Part shown: in pieces, positions 43,465-52,009 of the stretch
Layout of the letters: each line of letters opens with the position of its first letter
How positions within the stretch are numbered: the first letter of the stretch is position 1
Source of the DNA: Nocardioides sp. JQ2195
GTDB taxonomy: Bacteria > Actinomycetota > Actinomycetes > Propionibacteriales > Nocardioidaceae
Assembly (NCBI RefSeq): GCF_012272695.1
Contig: NZ_CP050902.1
Coordinates: forward strand, 2,294,001-2,358,000
Length of the DNA: 64,000 nucleotides
Direction of reading: 5' to 3'
Translations under genes and position numbers: made by a program
Notes under the pieces: generated by a model
Told to the model about the DNA's origin: nothing
The model's database searches: none
The model's input: only the letters and a program-made list of their open reading frames with translations

Positions 43465-43833
43465 TCAGCCGAGGCGCCGGCGGGTGCGGCGTACCTTCTT
43501 CTTGCCGGAGTGCATCAACCCGGACGCCTTGCCTGCGGTCTTGCCGGAGGCCTTGCGCCCGCGCTTGGCGACCGCGGCGACCCCTGAGTCGACCGCGGAG
43601 GCGGCTCGCTTCCCACGACGGCCGGTGGTCTTCTTGAGCTCGTCGACGGGGTGCACGACGGCGCGGGGCAGCATGAGGCGTACGGCGAGGGCGAACAGCC
43701 GGCGCGCCAGCATGAGCACCGGGATGCCCAGCGGAAGCAGGATCACCGTGACGCAGAGGACCACGCCGACCAGGCCGACGACTGCGGCGAGCAGCCACAG
43801 GACGGCGCCCAACAAGCCTCGCAGCACCCTCAT
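43465..43833 (-). CDS. Membrane protein with basic tail in gas vesicle operon
   Basis: A 122-residue protein. The ATG at 43833 follows GAGGAGG. A hydrophobic region spans residues 8-48 (LGAVLWLLAAVVGLVGVVLCVTVILLPLGIPVLMLA), about two helices. The C-terminal half is Lys/Arg/Gly-rich (KKTTGRRGKRAAS ... KASGLMHSGKKKVRRTRRRLG). It lies 22 bp past gvpK. The role is unknown; a membrane-linked assembly factor is possible. Confidence 0.65.
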   Translation of the reverse strand: MRVLRGLLGAVLWLLAAVVGLVGVVLCVTVILLPLGIPVLMLARRLFALAVRLMLPRAVVHPVDELKKTTGRRGKRAASAVDSGVAAVAKRGRKASGKTAGKASGLMHSGKKKVRRTRRRLG

Positions 43834-43855
43834 GGCGACACCTCCTCGGTGATGT

Positions 43856-44149
43856 TCATGGCTCGAGCAGGCTGCCCAGCGGCCCGAGGTCGATGTTGAG
43901 GTCGGCAGCAGTGAGGTCATAGCGGGACTTCAGGTCCTCCATGGCCTCCTCGAGGTGCATCAGACCGGTGCCCAGTCCTTCGATCTGCTCCTCGGAGAGG
44001 TCACCCTCGTCGACGCGGCGCAGCGCCTGCTTCTCCATCAGCTGGCGGACCAGCTCGATGATGGTCAGCACCAGCTTGAACAGGTCACGCTCGACGGACT
44101 CGGGATCGGTCTCGAGACGCTGGGGCAGCAGCGACGGCTCGCGAGTCAT
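43856..44149 (-). CDS. gvpK: Gas vesicle protein GvpK
   Basis: A 97-residue protein with DLFKLVLTIIELVRQLMEKQALRRVDEGDLSEEQIEGLGTGLM, the conserved body of GvpK. It contributes to gas vesicle formation, but its biochemical role is not settled. Its start overlaps the stop of gvpS by 4 bp. Confidence 0.93.
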   Translation of the reverse strand: MTREPSLLPQRLETDPESVERDLFKLVLTIIELVRQLMEKQALRRVDEGDLSEEQIEGLGTGLMHLEEAMEDLKSRYDLTAADLNIDLGPLGSLLEP

Positions 44150-44367
44150 CGCGTCCTCACCATGTCCGCACGCACGCTCGTGATCAGGGCGTGGAGCCGC
44201 ACCTGGACCAGGTCGACCCCCGAGAGCGAGATGACGACGTCCCCGGCGAGCACCACGCCGGTGCCCAGCAGGCGGTCGAGCAGATCCACCAGGGCAACCT
44301 GCCCCAGGGCACGGGAGCCGTCCCCGACCCGCTCCGGGGCCTGCTCATCGACAGAGGTGGTCATCAT
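44146..44367 (-). CDS. gvpS: GvpA-family protein, GvpS type
   Basis: A 73-residue protein of the GvpA fold: VALVDLLDRLLGTGVVLAGDVVISLSGVDLVQVRLHALITSV. The core helix-strand-strand-helix is retained and the tail is short. Two consecutive ATGs (44367 and 44364) precede it. The first overlaps the gvpL stop, the second is better spaced from GGAG. The position between gvpL and gvpK matches gvpS of Streptomyces. It is a minor shell or nucleation component by analogy. Confidence 0.8.
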   Translation of the reverse strand: MMTTSVDEQAPERVGDGSRALGQVALVDLLDRLLGTGVVLAGDVVISLSGVDLVQVRLHALITSVRADMVRTR

Positions 44368-45125
44368 TGCTCCAGCATCGCGAAGGAGTACGGCGGCCAC
44401 GGCCCCGCGCACGTGATCTCCACCGAGGGGTGGGCCTCGGCCAGGTCGCGAACCCGTGAGTCCACGAGGTGCCCGTCGTCCGCGTCGATGAGGTAGGCGC
44501 CGTTGAGCAACATGGTCCCGGCGTGGCCGGTCAGACGGGGATCCTGCGGGTGCAGGCGTCGGCTCGCGACGGACATCGCCGACAACGCGTCGTGGATCTC
44601 GTCACCGACCTGTGCCGCGACCGACTCGGCGTCCGACCGAGCCTGGGTGGCCGCCCGCTTGCGCCTGAGGTATTCGGCGCCTCCGAGCCCTCCGCCCGCC
44701 GCCACGCCTGTGGGCTCGCGTTCCGCCGGCGGGGCGAACACCTTCACGCTCCACTCCAGACGGCCCTCCACGTTGGCGAGAACCTGCTCGAGAGCGGTGC
44801 CCCACTCGTCCAGCCGCTGACGCACACCCTCGTCGTCGAGGCAGATGGTGGCGATCCTCAAGGGCGCCGTCGCACCCAGCGCAGTCACCGCCTGGATCAC
44901 CGCATCGTGCGTGCGGGCCACCTCCTCCAGCCACTCGAGCTGCTCGAAGTTCTCCCGCAGGGGCTCCTCGCCGTACTCGTCGAGGTCCACGTCGCTGACC
45001 ACGGCCGCCAGGCCCTGGTGCTCAACCACGTCGAGCCGGGCTCTCCCGAGACCGGTCGTCCCGCTCAGGGCGCTCGACGGAAGTCTGCGGGTTATCGCAT
45101 ACAGATAGCGAGCCGTTTCACCCAC
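44364..45125 (-). CDS. gvpL: Gas vesicle protein GvpL (GvpL/F family)
   Basis: A 253-residue protein starting at a GTG that overlaps gvpJ by 8 bp. ARYLYAITRRLP opens the fold and LAAVVSDVDLDEYGEE follows. LEEVARTHDAVIQAVTALGATAPLRIATI is the conserved GvpL/F block, and GAYLIDADDGHLVDSRVRDLA lies near the end. GvpL/F proteins help assemble the shell and bind GvpA. It is one of two such genes here. Confidence 0.9.
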   Translation of the reverse strand: MGETARYLYAITRRLPSSALSGTTGLGRARLDVVEHQGLAAVVSDVDLDEYGEEPLRENFEQLEWLEEVARTHDAVIQAVTALGATAPLRIATICLDDEGVRQRLDEWGTALEQVLANVEGRLEWSVKVFAPPAEREPTGVAAGGGLGGAEYLRRKRAATQARSDAESVAAQVGDEIHDALSAMSVASRRLHPQDPRLTGHAGTMLLNGAYLIDADDGHLVDSRVRDLAEAHPSVEITCAGPWPPYSFAMLEQ

Positions 45126-45495
45126 GGCGTTGTCCCTCCTTGGCTCCTTGCTCCGACGTCTCCTCGCTGCCGCTGCCGCCCTCCAGCGCCTCGAGGCGCT
45201 CGCGGAGTGCGCGGTTCTCCTCGGCGAGGGCGTTCTCACTCGTCGTGAGCATCGGATCGTTGCGCCACCAGTCGATGCCCATCTCCTGGGCCTTGTCGAC
45301 GGAGACGATCAGCAGTCGGATCTTGATGGTGAGCAGCTCGATGTCGAGCAGGTTCACCCGGATGTCACCCGCGATGATGATGCCCTTGTCGAGCACACGC
45401 TCCAGGATGTCGGCCAGGTTCGCCGGTTGAGGTCGGTTGCTCTGGCCCATCGGTCCTGAGTAGCGCGGCTGCGGGGTTGGTGAGGACTCGGTCAT
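45118..45495 (-). CDS. gvpJ: GvpA-family protein GvpJ
   Basis: A 125-residue protein with the GvpA core ANLADILERVLDKGIIIAGDIRVNLLDIELLTIKIRLLIVSVDKAQEMGIDWW. An N-terminal extension and an Asn/Glu-rich coiled tail (ENALAEENRALRERLEALEGG) distinguish it from GvpA. GvpJ is a minor component required for early assembly. Its start overlaps the gvpO stop. Confidence 0.87.
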   Translation of the reverse strand: MTESSPTPQPRYSGPMGQSNRPQPANLADILERVLDKGIIIAGDIRVNLLDIELLTIKIRLLIVSVDKAQEMGIDWWRNDPMLTTSENALAEENRALRERLEALEGGSGSEETSEQGAKEGQRRG

Positions 45496-45923
45496 CGCGA
45501 CTCGTCCCCCACGTTGCCGCGGACGTACCTCTGGACCCGGCGGTAGCCCAGCAGGTCTCCGCCCGAGTCGACCTCCACCTCGTAGGTGGCCAGGACGTCG
45601 GTGGTGTTGGGGATGCGACGGAGCTCGACCACCTCGACCATGACGGCCCATCCGTCGTCCGTGCGCTCGAGGCCGGCCACCCCCTCGGGTTCCTTGCCCG
45701 TGAGTGCCAGCAGCTGTTGGGCCGCCAGCTCAGCGACGCGGCTCGCCGAGGCTCGTCTGGGTGCCTCGCTGCTCGGAGCCGCGGCCTTCCTGCGCGTGCC
45801 GGCCTCGGAGCTGGCGGACTTCTTGCTCGTGCCGGCCCCGGAGCTGGCGGACTTCCTGCTTCCCGACGGACTCTTCCGCGCGGTGGTCGCCTTCTGTGCG
45901 CTGGGCTTCTTCTGGGTTGGCAT
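45492..45923 (-). CDS. gvpO: Gas vesicle protein GvpO
   Basis: A 143-residue protein. Residues 1-65 are Lys/Ser/Ala-rich and low in complexity. The C-terminal domain SRVAELAAQQLLALTGKEPEGVAGLERTDDGWAVMVEVVELRRIPNTTDVLATYEVEVD is the GvpO fold, ending in YRRVQRYVRG. GvpO is needed for vesicle formation and may act in expression. It overlaps gvpJ by 4 bp. Confidence 0.92.
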   Translation of the reverse strand: MPTQKKPSAQKATTARKSPSGSRKSASSGAGTSKKSASSEAGTRRKAAAPSSEAPRRASASRVAELAAQQLLALTGKEPEGVAGLERTDDGWAVMVEVVELRRIPNTTDVLATYEVEVDSGGDLLGYRRVQRYVRGNVGDESR

Positions 45924-45925
45924 GC

Positions 45926-46171
45926 TCAATCCTCCCGGTGACGGTTCTGCCCGGCCATGAGACGTTCGATCAGCTCGTCCTCCCATGCAATTGCGTCGTC
46001 CTCGCTCAGCTCACCAGCCGCTCGGCGGCGATCGACCTCCTCGAGCTGCGACCGAATGGCGGCGGGATCGTAGAACTGGTCCTCTGCCTGTTTCAGGATC
46101 TGCTCGGCAGCAGCGACCGTCCCCCGCAACGGTGCGAGCGGCAGGCCGAGCAGTCCCGTGATCAACCCCAT
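45926..46171 (-). CDS. gvpG: Gas vesicle protein GvpG
   Basis: An 81-residue protein reading [56 protein letters not shown], the GvpG pattern: a hydrophobic start and a charged helical body. It overlaps gvpF by 10 bp and is followed 2 bp later by gvpO. Confidence 0.93.
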   Translation of the reverse strand: MGLITGLLGLPLAPLRGTVAAAEQILKQAEDQFYDPAAIRSQLEEVDRRRAAGELSEDDAIAWEDELIERLMAGQNRHRED

Positions 46172-46938
46172 GGCGCCCCTTCGACGAAGTCGTAGGGAGC
46201 CACCGGGCCCACCAGGCTCAGGTGGATGCGCTCGTGCAGGATCTCGGCCAGGTCCTCGAGGCGGTCCTCGAAGTCGGCTCGCCGGTCGTCGTCGACCAGG
46301 CAGGTGAGATCGACGACCGCCTCCAACCCCGAGCCCGCGGTCACGTTGACGGCGACCGTCAACGGGGCGACGGCATCACAGACAGTCTCGGCATCGACGT
46401 CGCGCTTGGCCTCCATCTCCTGGGCAACGAGCTCCCCCAGACGCACGAGGTCGCCGTACACCGCTTCCTCGGGCTGTCCCTTGGTCCGCGCCCGGAGCTC
46501 TGCGACGGCCGGATCCGTGGCGACCACCTCCCTCAGCACCGTGTCCGTCACGTAGGTGGCGCGCACGGTGAACTGGCTGCGGCCCTCGAGCTGGTCGAGG
46601 AGCTCAGTGAAGTGTCCTTCGTTGGGCGCCAGGAAGTCCTCGACGACGCTTGCCTCGTCGGGCATGAGCGACCCGAACTGCACCGGCACGACCACCCCGC
46701 CGGCGAGGAGGTCGTCCACCACACGGCTGTAGGCCATGAGGTCGGCGCGTCTCCCCGGAGGCCGATCCACCGCGACGTCGGCGACCACGGCTGCCACCGC
46801 CCCGTGGACGAGCAGCCGCAACGGCGCGTCGTCGATCCCGACGGCGTCCATGGCAGGACGATCCGCTCCGCGCACCACCGCGTACACCCAGCATCCTGTC
46901 TGCTGTCGGACGTCGGCGGCCATGGCCATCCCCGTCAC
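46162..46938 (-). CDS. gvpF: Gas vesicle protein GvpF (GvpL/F family)
   Basis: A 258-residue protein. The GTG at 46938 overlaps the gvpA stop (GTGA). [40 protein letters not shown] opens the domain, and the [27 protein letters not shown] segment is typical. The late [17 protein letters not shown] motif is the usual GvpL/F ending. It is distinct from the gvpL product at 44364. It binds GvpA during assembly. Confidence 0.92.
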   Translation of the reverse strand: MTGMAMAADVRQQTGCWVYAVVRGADRPAMDAVGIDDAPLRLLVHGAVAAVVADVAVDRPPGRRADLMAYSRVVDDLLAGGVVVPVQFGSLMPDEASVVEDFLAPNEGHFTELLDQLEGRSQFTVRATYVTDTVLREVVATDPAVAELRARTKGQPEEAVYGDLVRLGELVAQEMEAKRDVDAETVCDAVAPLTVAVNVTAGSGLEAVVDLTCLVDDDRRADFEDRLEDLAEILHERIHLSLVGPVAPYDFVEGAPWG

Positions 46939-47363
46939 GCCTTCTCAGCACGTCGACGCGGCGCACGCTTGACCGGGCGACGGGACGACTCGTCATCGTC
47001 CTTGTCGTCGTCGTCCTTTCCGGTCAAGGCCTTCTTCGCACCTTCGACGGCGCCCTTCACCTTGCCGCCGGCGCCGCTCTCCTGCATGTTGCCGATGAAC
47101 TCGTCCAAGGGCTTTCCGCCGCCGTGCTCGATCAGGTCCAGACGGTTGGTGGCCTCGGCGAAGCGGAGGTAGGTGTCGACACTGGCGATGACGATGCGAG
47201 CGTCGATGGTGAGCAGCTCGATGCCCACCAGGGAGACGCGGACGTAGGCGTCGATCACGATGCCCTTGTCGAGGATGATTTCAATGACGTCCGCGAGCCC
47301 ACTCGGGGCCGGGCGGTCGAGGTATCCGCCGCCACTGCGACGGGACATGGTCTGGGTTGTCAT
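46935..47363 (-). CDS. gvpA: Major gas vesicle structural protein GvpA
   Basis: The shell subunit. [50 protein letters not shown] is a classical GvpA core. At 142 residues it exceeds the 70-residue cyanobacterial form because of a charged tail ([22 protein letters not shown]), as in other actinobacteria. It lies between the SRPBCC gene and gvpF. Some of the tail may be processed or exposed; that is inference. Confidence 0.95.
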   Translation of the reverse strand: MTTQTMSRRSGGGYLDRPAPSGLADVIEIILDKGIVIDAYVRVSLVGIELLTIDARIVIASVDTYLRFAEATNRLDLIEHGGGKPLDEFIGNMQESGAGGKVKGAVEGAKKALTGKDDDDKDDDESSRRPVKRAPRRRAEKA

Positions 47364-47402
47364 GGAGTTCTCCTAGAAACTGGTGAGTGAAGTGATGGGG
47401 GG

Positions 47403-48710
47403 TCAGGACTTGCGGCGACGACGCGATCGAGGCTTCTCTTCTGGTTCCTCGTCGCGGATCTCGTCCTCGTCATCCACCTCGCCTTCCTCGTACTCCTCCT
47501 CGGGATCTGCTTCCTCCTCGCCTTCCTCCTCCACTTCTTCGTAGTCGTCCTCGTCCTCACCCTCGGGCTCTTCGTCGTCGGGCTCGGCCTCCTCGGGCTC
47601 CTCGTAGTCGTCCTCGGGCTCGGCCTCCTCGGACTCCTCGGGCTCCTCGTACTCCTCCTCCGACTCCTCCTCGGGCTCCTCGTAGTCGTCCTCGGGCTCA
47701 GGCTCCTCGGACTCGTCGGGCTCCTCGTACTCCTCCTCGGGCTGCTCGTCGGACTCTTCGTCCTCGGGCTCCTCGTAGTCGTCCTCGGGCTCGGCCTCCT
47801 CGGACTCGTCGGAGTCCTCGTACTCGTCCTCCGGCTCCTCCTGCTCGTCCGGCTCCTGCTCGTCCGGCTCCTGCTCGTCCTGGTCCTGTTCCTCCTGCTC
47901 CTGTTCCTCCTGCTCGACCACTTCTTCGTGCGACTGGACGACCTCGCCGTCCTGGATGACTCCGCGCCATCCCTCGACGTCGTCGGGCTCCAGGATCGTC
48001 CGCGTCATCACGTGACGCCGGAAGTGCCGCAGCTCTGCACGGGCACGCCGTCCCTGTGCCTCCCAGATGTTGCCCGTCTTCTCGAACAGGCCCTGGGGGT
48101 AGTACTCGAGGACCACCAAGATCCTGGTGAGATTCGGCCCGAGCTCGTGGAAGGTGACCGCGCCGTCGACGTGGCCCTTCTCGCCCTTCGACTTCCACAC
48201 GATGCGCTCGTCAGGAATCTGCTCCAGGATCGTCGCCTCCCACGTGCGGTGGCTCAGGAAGATCTGGGCCTTGAACGTGAGCTTGGTCTCCTCCTCGGCC
48301 TCGACGTTCTCGACCTTCTTCATGAAGCTGGGGAAGGCACCGAACTCGGTCCACTGGTTGTAGGCGACGGAGATCGGCACACCGACGTCGATCGACTCGA
48401 TGATGTTCGTCGACTTGGCCGCCTTCGATCCACCGCCGCTCTTCCCACCGCCGCCGGTGACCTTGTCCTTGATCCCGGAGAAGGCTCCCTTCACGGCGCC
48501 GGCGACGGGGTTGTCCCCCTCGGCCTTGGCCTCCGCGCCCTTGCTCACGGCCTTGCCGATGGGGCCTCCGTCGGCGATGTCCTCGAGCTTGTCCGTCAGC
48601 CCGCCGACCTTGTCGGTGACTGTGCTCAGTGCGCGCTCGCCGACCGTCTTGAGCAGGTCGGACGACACGTCCTTCAGCTTGTCCATCGCTGGGTTGGGTG
48701 TCTTCGCCAT
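47403..48710 (-). CDS. SRPBCC domain protein with long acidic repeat tail, gas vesicle operon
   Basis: A 435-residue protein. Residues 1-95 are a Lys/Gly-rich helical region. Residues 98-245 are an SRPBCC/polyketide-cyclase-like fold (STNIIESIDVGVPISVAYNQWTEFGAFPSFMKKVENVE), a ligand-binding helix-grip fold. Residues 260-420 are Glu/Asp-rich repeats based on EEPEDDYEEPEE-type units. The tail returns to basic (RSRRRRKS). Streptomyces gvp clusters contain accessory genes gvpY and gvpZ with similar position; correspondence is possible but unproven. The acidic tail could bind the basic tails of neighbouring proteins. Confidence 0.75.
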   Translation of the reverse strand: MAKTPNPAMDKLKDVSSDLLKTVGERALSTVTDKVGGLTDKLEDIADGGPIGKAVSKGAEAKAEGDNPVAGAVKGAFSGIKDKVTGGGGKSGGGSKAAKSTNIIESIDVGVPISVAYNQWTEFGAFPSFMKKVENVEAEEETKLTFKAQIFLSHRTWEATILEQIPDERIVWKSKGEKGHVDGAVTFHELGPNLTRILVVLEYYPQGLFEKTGNIWEAQGRRARAELRHFRRHVMTRTILEPDDVEGWRGVIQDGEVVQSHEEVVEQEEQEQEEQDQDEQEPDEQEPDEQEEPEDEYEDSDESEEAEPEDDYEEPEDEESDEQPEEEYEEPDESEEPEPEDDYEEPEEESEEEYEEPEESEEAEPEDDYEEPEEAEPDDEEPEGEDEDDYEEVEEEGEEEADPEEEYEEGEVDDEDEIRDEEPEEKPRSRRRRKS

Positions 48711-48716
48711 GGCAGA

Positions 48717-49616
48717 TCAGCTCCTCGATCCGGAACGGCTGGACCGGCTCGAGGAGCCGGACGTCTTCTTCGCCGCGCTCTTGCGGGCGGGGCTCTTCTT
48801 GGCTGTGCTCTTCTTGGCCGCCGAGGGAGCCTTCTTCGCTGCCCTCCCCGACTTCTTCGCGGCGGTCTTCTTGGCCGGTGCGGACTTCGCCGCGGTCTTC
48901 GCCGTGCTGGTCTTCGCAGTGCTGGTCTTCTTTGGCGCAGACGTCGCGCCCGAAGCCTTCTTGGCCGGTGACTTCTTGGCGGCCGATGAGGTCTTCTTGG
49001 CGCCGGCGCCTCGTCGCCCGGAGGCCGCCGACGTGGCCTGCTTCGTGGGGCGTCCGGACGGCGAGGACTTGGACTTCGTCGGTGCCGACTTCCGGGGGCT
49101 CCTGGACGAGGACCTGCGCGAGCGACGAGGACGCTCGGGCTCCTCCGGCTCGTCCTCGGGTTCCTCACCCTCGTCCGTCGGTTCCTCTGGTTCCTCGGCT
49201 GACTCATCCTCGGCCTCGTCGCCCTCGTCGGGCTCCTCCGAGTCCTCCGGTTCCTCCTCCGAGTCCTCGGGCTCCTCGCCGGCGTCGTCTTCGTACTCGT
49301 CGTACTCGTCAGTCTCGTCGTCACCGCCGTCATCGCGAAGCCTGGAGCTCAGGAGCTCGAGACGCGAGGTCGCCGTGGTCAGCGCCGCAGTCTTCGCAGC
49401 GTCCATCAGCCGGCCGGTGATCTGACCCTGGAGCTTCTGCAGCTCCGGGTTGTTGTCGACCAGCTTCGAGCCCTGCGCCAGCAGGGCGCGTGGATTGGTT
49501 GCCACTCGTTGGCCGGCGAGAAGACTGCCGACGGTGAACGCGAGCTTCAACTTCTTGGTGCGGCCGAGAAGATACCCACTGGCCACACCAATGGCGATCT
49601 TGGTCGTTGCAGACAT
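48717..49616 (-). CDS. Protein with acidic middle and histone H1-like Lys/Ala tail, first gene of gas vesicle operon
   Basis: A 299-residue protein. The N-terminal 95 residues are globular (SATTKIAIGVASGYLLGRTKKLKLAFTVGSLLAGQRVATN). Residues 96-160 are acidic (DDGGDDETDEYDEYEDD ...). Residues 165-299 are Lys/Ala/Ser/Pro-rich repeats (AAKKSPAKKASG; AKKTAAKKSGRAAKK) like bacterial histone H1-like proteins. The N-terminal domain resembles those of other actinobacterial gas vesicle accessory proteins. It is the promoter-proximal gene and is divergent from prfC. DNA or polyanion binding is inferred from the tail. Confidence 0.7.
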   Translation of the reverse strand: MSATTKIAIGVASGYLLGRTKKLKLAFTVGSLLAGQRVATNPRALLAQGSKLVDNNPELQKLQGQITGRLMDAAKTAALTTATSRLELLSSRLRDDGGDDETDEYDEYEDDAGEEPEDSEEEPEDSEEPDEGDEAEDESAEEPEEPTDEGEEPEDEPEEPERPRRSRRSSSRSPRKSAPTKSKSSPSGRPTKQATSAASGRRGAGAKKTSSAAKKSPAKKASGATSAPKKTSTAKTSTAKTAAKSAPAKKTAAKKSGRAAKKAPSAAKKSTAKKSPARKSAAKKTSGSSSRSSRSGSRS

Positions 49617-49739
49617 GCGTGCTCCCTGAAATTCCTCGATTCATGGATCCCGACTTCCGGGCATCCTCGTGATCTCCCTCACGCCGCGGTACCCACATTC
49701 ACGGGCTGCACACGTCAGGTGCCGAGGAGCCGCAGTTCG

Positions 49740-49766
49740 TTGACCGAGCACGACGGCCGGTAGATT
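49740..49766 (+). promoter_or_regulatory. Probable leaderless prfC promoter
   Basis: TTGACC (49740-49745) and TAGATT (49761-49766), spacer 15 bp. The prfC GTG is 6 bp past the -10 box, so transcription would begin at the start codon. Confidence 0.5.
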
Positions 49767-49772
49767 CACCGG

Positions 49773-51341
49773 GTGCCTGACACCCGCCCCCGCCGTACGT
49801 TTGCCGTCATCAGCCACCCGGACGCCGGGAAGTCCACGCTGACCGAGGCCCTGGCCCTGCATGCCCGGGTGATCAGCGAGGCCGGTGCCGTGCACGGCAA
49901 GGGCGACCGTCGTGCCACCGTGTCCGACTGGATGGCGATGGAGAAGGCGCGCGGCATCTCGATCACCTCCGCCGCGCTGCAGTTCGTCTACCGCGACCAC
50001 GTGATCAACCTGGTCGACACCCCCGGGCACAGCGACTTCTCCGAGGACACCTACCGCGTGCTGTCCGCCGTCGACTCCGCGGTGATGCTGGTCGACGCCG
50101 GAAAGGGGCTCGAGCCGCAGACGCTGAAGCTCTTCCGGGTGTGCGCCCTGCGTGGCATCCCGGTGATCACCGTGATCAACAAGTGGGACCGCCCGGGCCT
50201 GTCCGCACTGGAGCTGATGGACCTCATCCAGGCGAAGATCAACCTGCGACCCACCCCGCTGACCTGGCCGGTCGGTGAGGCCGGCGACTTCCGCGGCGTC
50301 CTCGATCGCCGAACGGACGAGTTCATCAAGTACACCCGCACCGCAGGAGGTGCGACCATCGCCCCCGAGCGCCGGATGGATGCTGACGAGGTGGGCGACG
50401 ACGACCGCGATGTGTGGACCACGGCCGTCGAGGAGCACGAGCTGCTCGCGCTCGACGAGGCCGACCACGACCAGGAGCGCTTCCTGGCCGGCGAGACCAC
50501 CCCGGTGATGTTCGCCTCCGCCCTGCAGAACTTCGGTGTCGCGCAGCTGCTCGACCGGTTGCTCGACCTCGCTCCAGCGCCGCACGCGACCGAGGGTGCC
50601 GACGGTGCCGTGCGCGATGTCGACGACGAGTTCAGCGCCTTCGTGTTCAAGGTGCAGTCGGGGATGAACACCGCCCACCGCGACCGCCTCGCCTACGCCC
50701 GCATCGTCTCCGGCTCCTTCGAGCGCGGCATGGTGGTCACCCATGCGGCCACGAAGAAGCCGTTCGCCACGAAGTTCGCCCAAGCCGTCTTCGGCCGCGA
50801 CACCACCTCGGTCGAGACCGCGGAGCCCGGCGACATCATCGGGTTCGTCAACGCCCAGGCCCTGCGTGTCGGCGACACCGTCTACGTCGGCGACGCGATC
50901 GCCTATCCCCCGGTCCCGTCCTTCGCCCCCGAGCACTTCGTCTCGGCCAGCGCCAGCGACATCGGCCGCTACAAGCAGTTCCGTCGCGGCATCGAGCAGC
51001 TCGACCAGGAAGGCGTCGTCCAGGTGCTGCGCTCCGACCTGCGCGGCGACCAGAGCCCGGTGCTGGCCGCGGTCGGACCGATGCAGTTCGAGGTCGTCGA
51101 GGACCGGATGACCAACGAGTTCAATGCCCCGATCCGCTTCACCCGGCTCGACTACCAGGTCGCCCGACGCACGGACGCCGCCGGCGCCACCGCGTTGGCC
51201 GGCATGCGCGGGGTCGAGGTCCTGCAACGCTCCGACGGCACCCACCTGGCGCTCTTCGTCGACCAGTGGCGCGCCAAGGTCACCGCGCGCGACAACCCCG
51301 AGGTGATGCTCGAGGAGCTGCCCGCGGGCGGCTCCGCATGA
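49773..51341 (+). CDS. prfC: Peptide chain release factor 3
   Basis: RF3 is a GTPase that recycles RF1 and RF2 from the ribosome after termination. The 522-residue protein has G1 SHPDAGKST (residues 14-22), switch I around [13 protein letters not shown]3 DTPGHSDF and G4 NKWD. The C-terminal domain carries [18 protein letters not shown]. It starts at GTG 49773 behind a leaderless-type promoter. It is divergent from the gas vesicle operon and followed by dtd. Confidence 0.96.
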   Translation: MPDTRPRRTFAVISHPDAGKSTLTEALALHARVISEAGAVHGKGDRRATVSDWMAMEKARGISITSAALQFVYRDHVINLVDTPGHSDFSEDTYRVLSAVDSAVMLVDAGKGLEPQTLKLFRVCALRGIPVITVINKWDRPGLSALELMDLIQAKINLRPTPLTWPVGEAGDFRGVLDRRTDEFIKYTRTAGGATIAPERRMDADEVGDDDRDVWTTAVEEHELLALDEADHDQERFLAGETTPVMFASALQNFGVAQLLDRLLDLAPAPHATEGADGAVRDVDDEFSAFVFKVQSGMNTAHRDRLAYARIVSGSFERGMVVTHAATKKPFATKFAQAVFGRDTTSVETAEPGDIIGFVNAQALRVGDTVYVGDAIAYPPVPSFAPEHFVSASASDIGRYKQFRRGIEQLDQEGVVQVLRSDLRGDQSPVLAAVGPMQFEVVEDRMTNEFNAPIRFTRLDYQVARRTDAAGATALAGMRGVEVLQRSDGTHLALFVDQWRAKVTARDNPEVMLEELPAGGSA

Positions 51342-51366
51342 TCCACCGGGCTCGTCGGACCAAGCC

Positions 51367-51795
51367 ATGAGAGCCGTGGTGCAGCGGGCCTCGTCGGCAT
51401 CGGTCACCGTTGCCGGCGAGGTCGTCGGACACTTCGACGGGCCGGGGCTGGTCGTGCTCCTCGGCGTCACCCACGACGACGGCCCCGACGACGTCGCGTG
51501 GCTCGCGCGCAAGGTGCGCGGCGTCCGCATCCTGCAGGACGAGAAGTCCGCCTCCGACGTCGACGCGCCGATCCTGGTGGTCAGCCAGTTCACGCTGTAC
51601 GGCGAGGCGCGCAAGGGCCGCCGGCCCACGTGGGCCGCGGCCGCACCGGGCGCTGTGAGCGAGCCGTTGTACGACGCGTTCTGCGGTGAGCTCGAGTCCC
51701 TCGGGTCACGCGTGGAACGAGGTCGCTTCGGAGCCGACATGGCGGTCTCCCTGGTCAACGACGGACCGGTCACGCTGATCCTCGACTCACCCTGA
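51367..51795 (+). CDS. dtd: D-aminoacyl-tRNA deacylase
   Basis: DTD hydrolyses D-aminoacyl-tRNA and so proofreads chirality. The 142-residue protein has [20 protein letters not shown] at the start, the catalytic [15 protein letters not shown] block and the closing NDGPVTLIL (Gly-cisPro motif NxGPVT). Length is standard. It begins 25 bp after the prfC stop. A 32-bp tandem repeat array follows it. Confidence 0.96.
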   Translation: MRAVVQRASSASVTVAGEVVGHFDGPGLVVLLGVTHDDGPDDVAWLARKVRGVRILQDEKSASDVDAPILVVSQFTLYGEARKGRRPTWAAAAPGAVSEPLYDAFCGELESLGSRVERGRFGADMAVSLVNDGPVTLILDSP

Positions 51796-51807
51796 CTCCG
51801 GGGCCGC

Positions 51808-51953
51808 GTGCCTGTGGGTCAGGAGCTGGCGGGGCCGCGTGCCTGCGGGGCAGCTTGCCTGCGCGTGGATGTGCCTGCGGGGCAGCGTGCCTGCGCGTGG
51901 GTGTGCCTGTGGGTCAGGATGCCTGCGCGTGGGCGTGCCTGCGGTCGGGATGG
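51808..51953. repeat. 32-bp tandem repeat array between dtd and the TOPRIM gene
   Basis: Units starting GTGCCTG occur at 51808, 51839, 51871, 51903 and 51935, spaced 31, 32, 32 and 32 bp. Each unit holds two related halves, GTGCCTGCGGGGCAG and TGCCTGCGCGTGG. The array starts 12 bp after the dtd stop and ends 57 bp before the TOPRIM ATG. Confidence 0.88.
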
Positions 51954-52009
51954 TTGCGGGTCGGGCGAGCTCCGCGTGCGGACCGGGTGCGCTCTGCGAC
52001 GATGAGGGC

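Noticed and set aside
47403..47960. DNA repeats in the SRPBCC gene as a non-coding repeat array
   Set aside because: They are explained by the acidic Glu/Asp/Pro repeats of the protein, and the frame is kept throughout.
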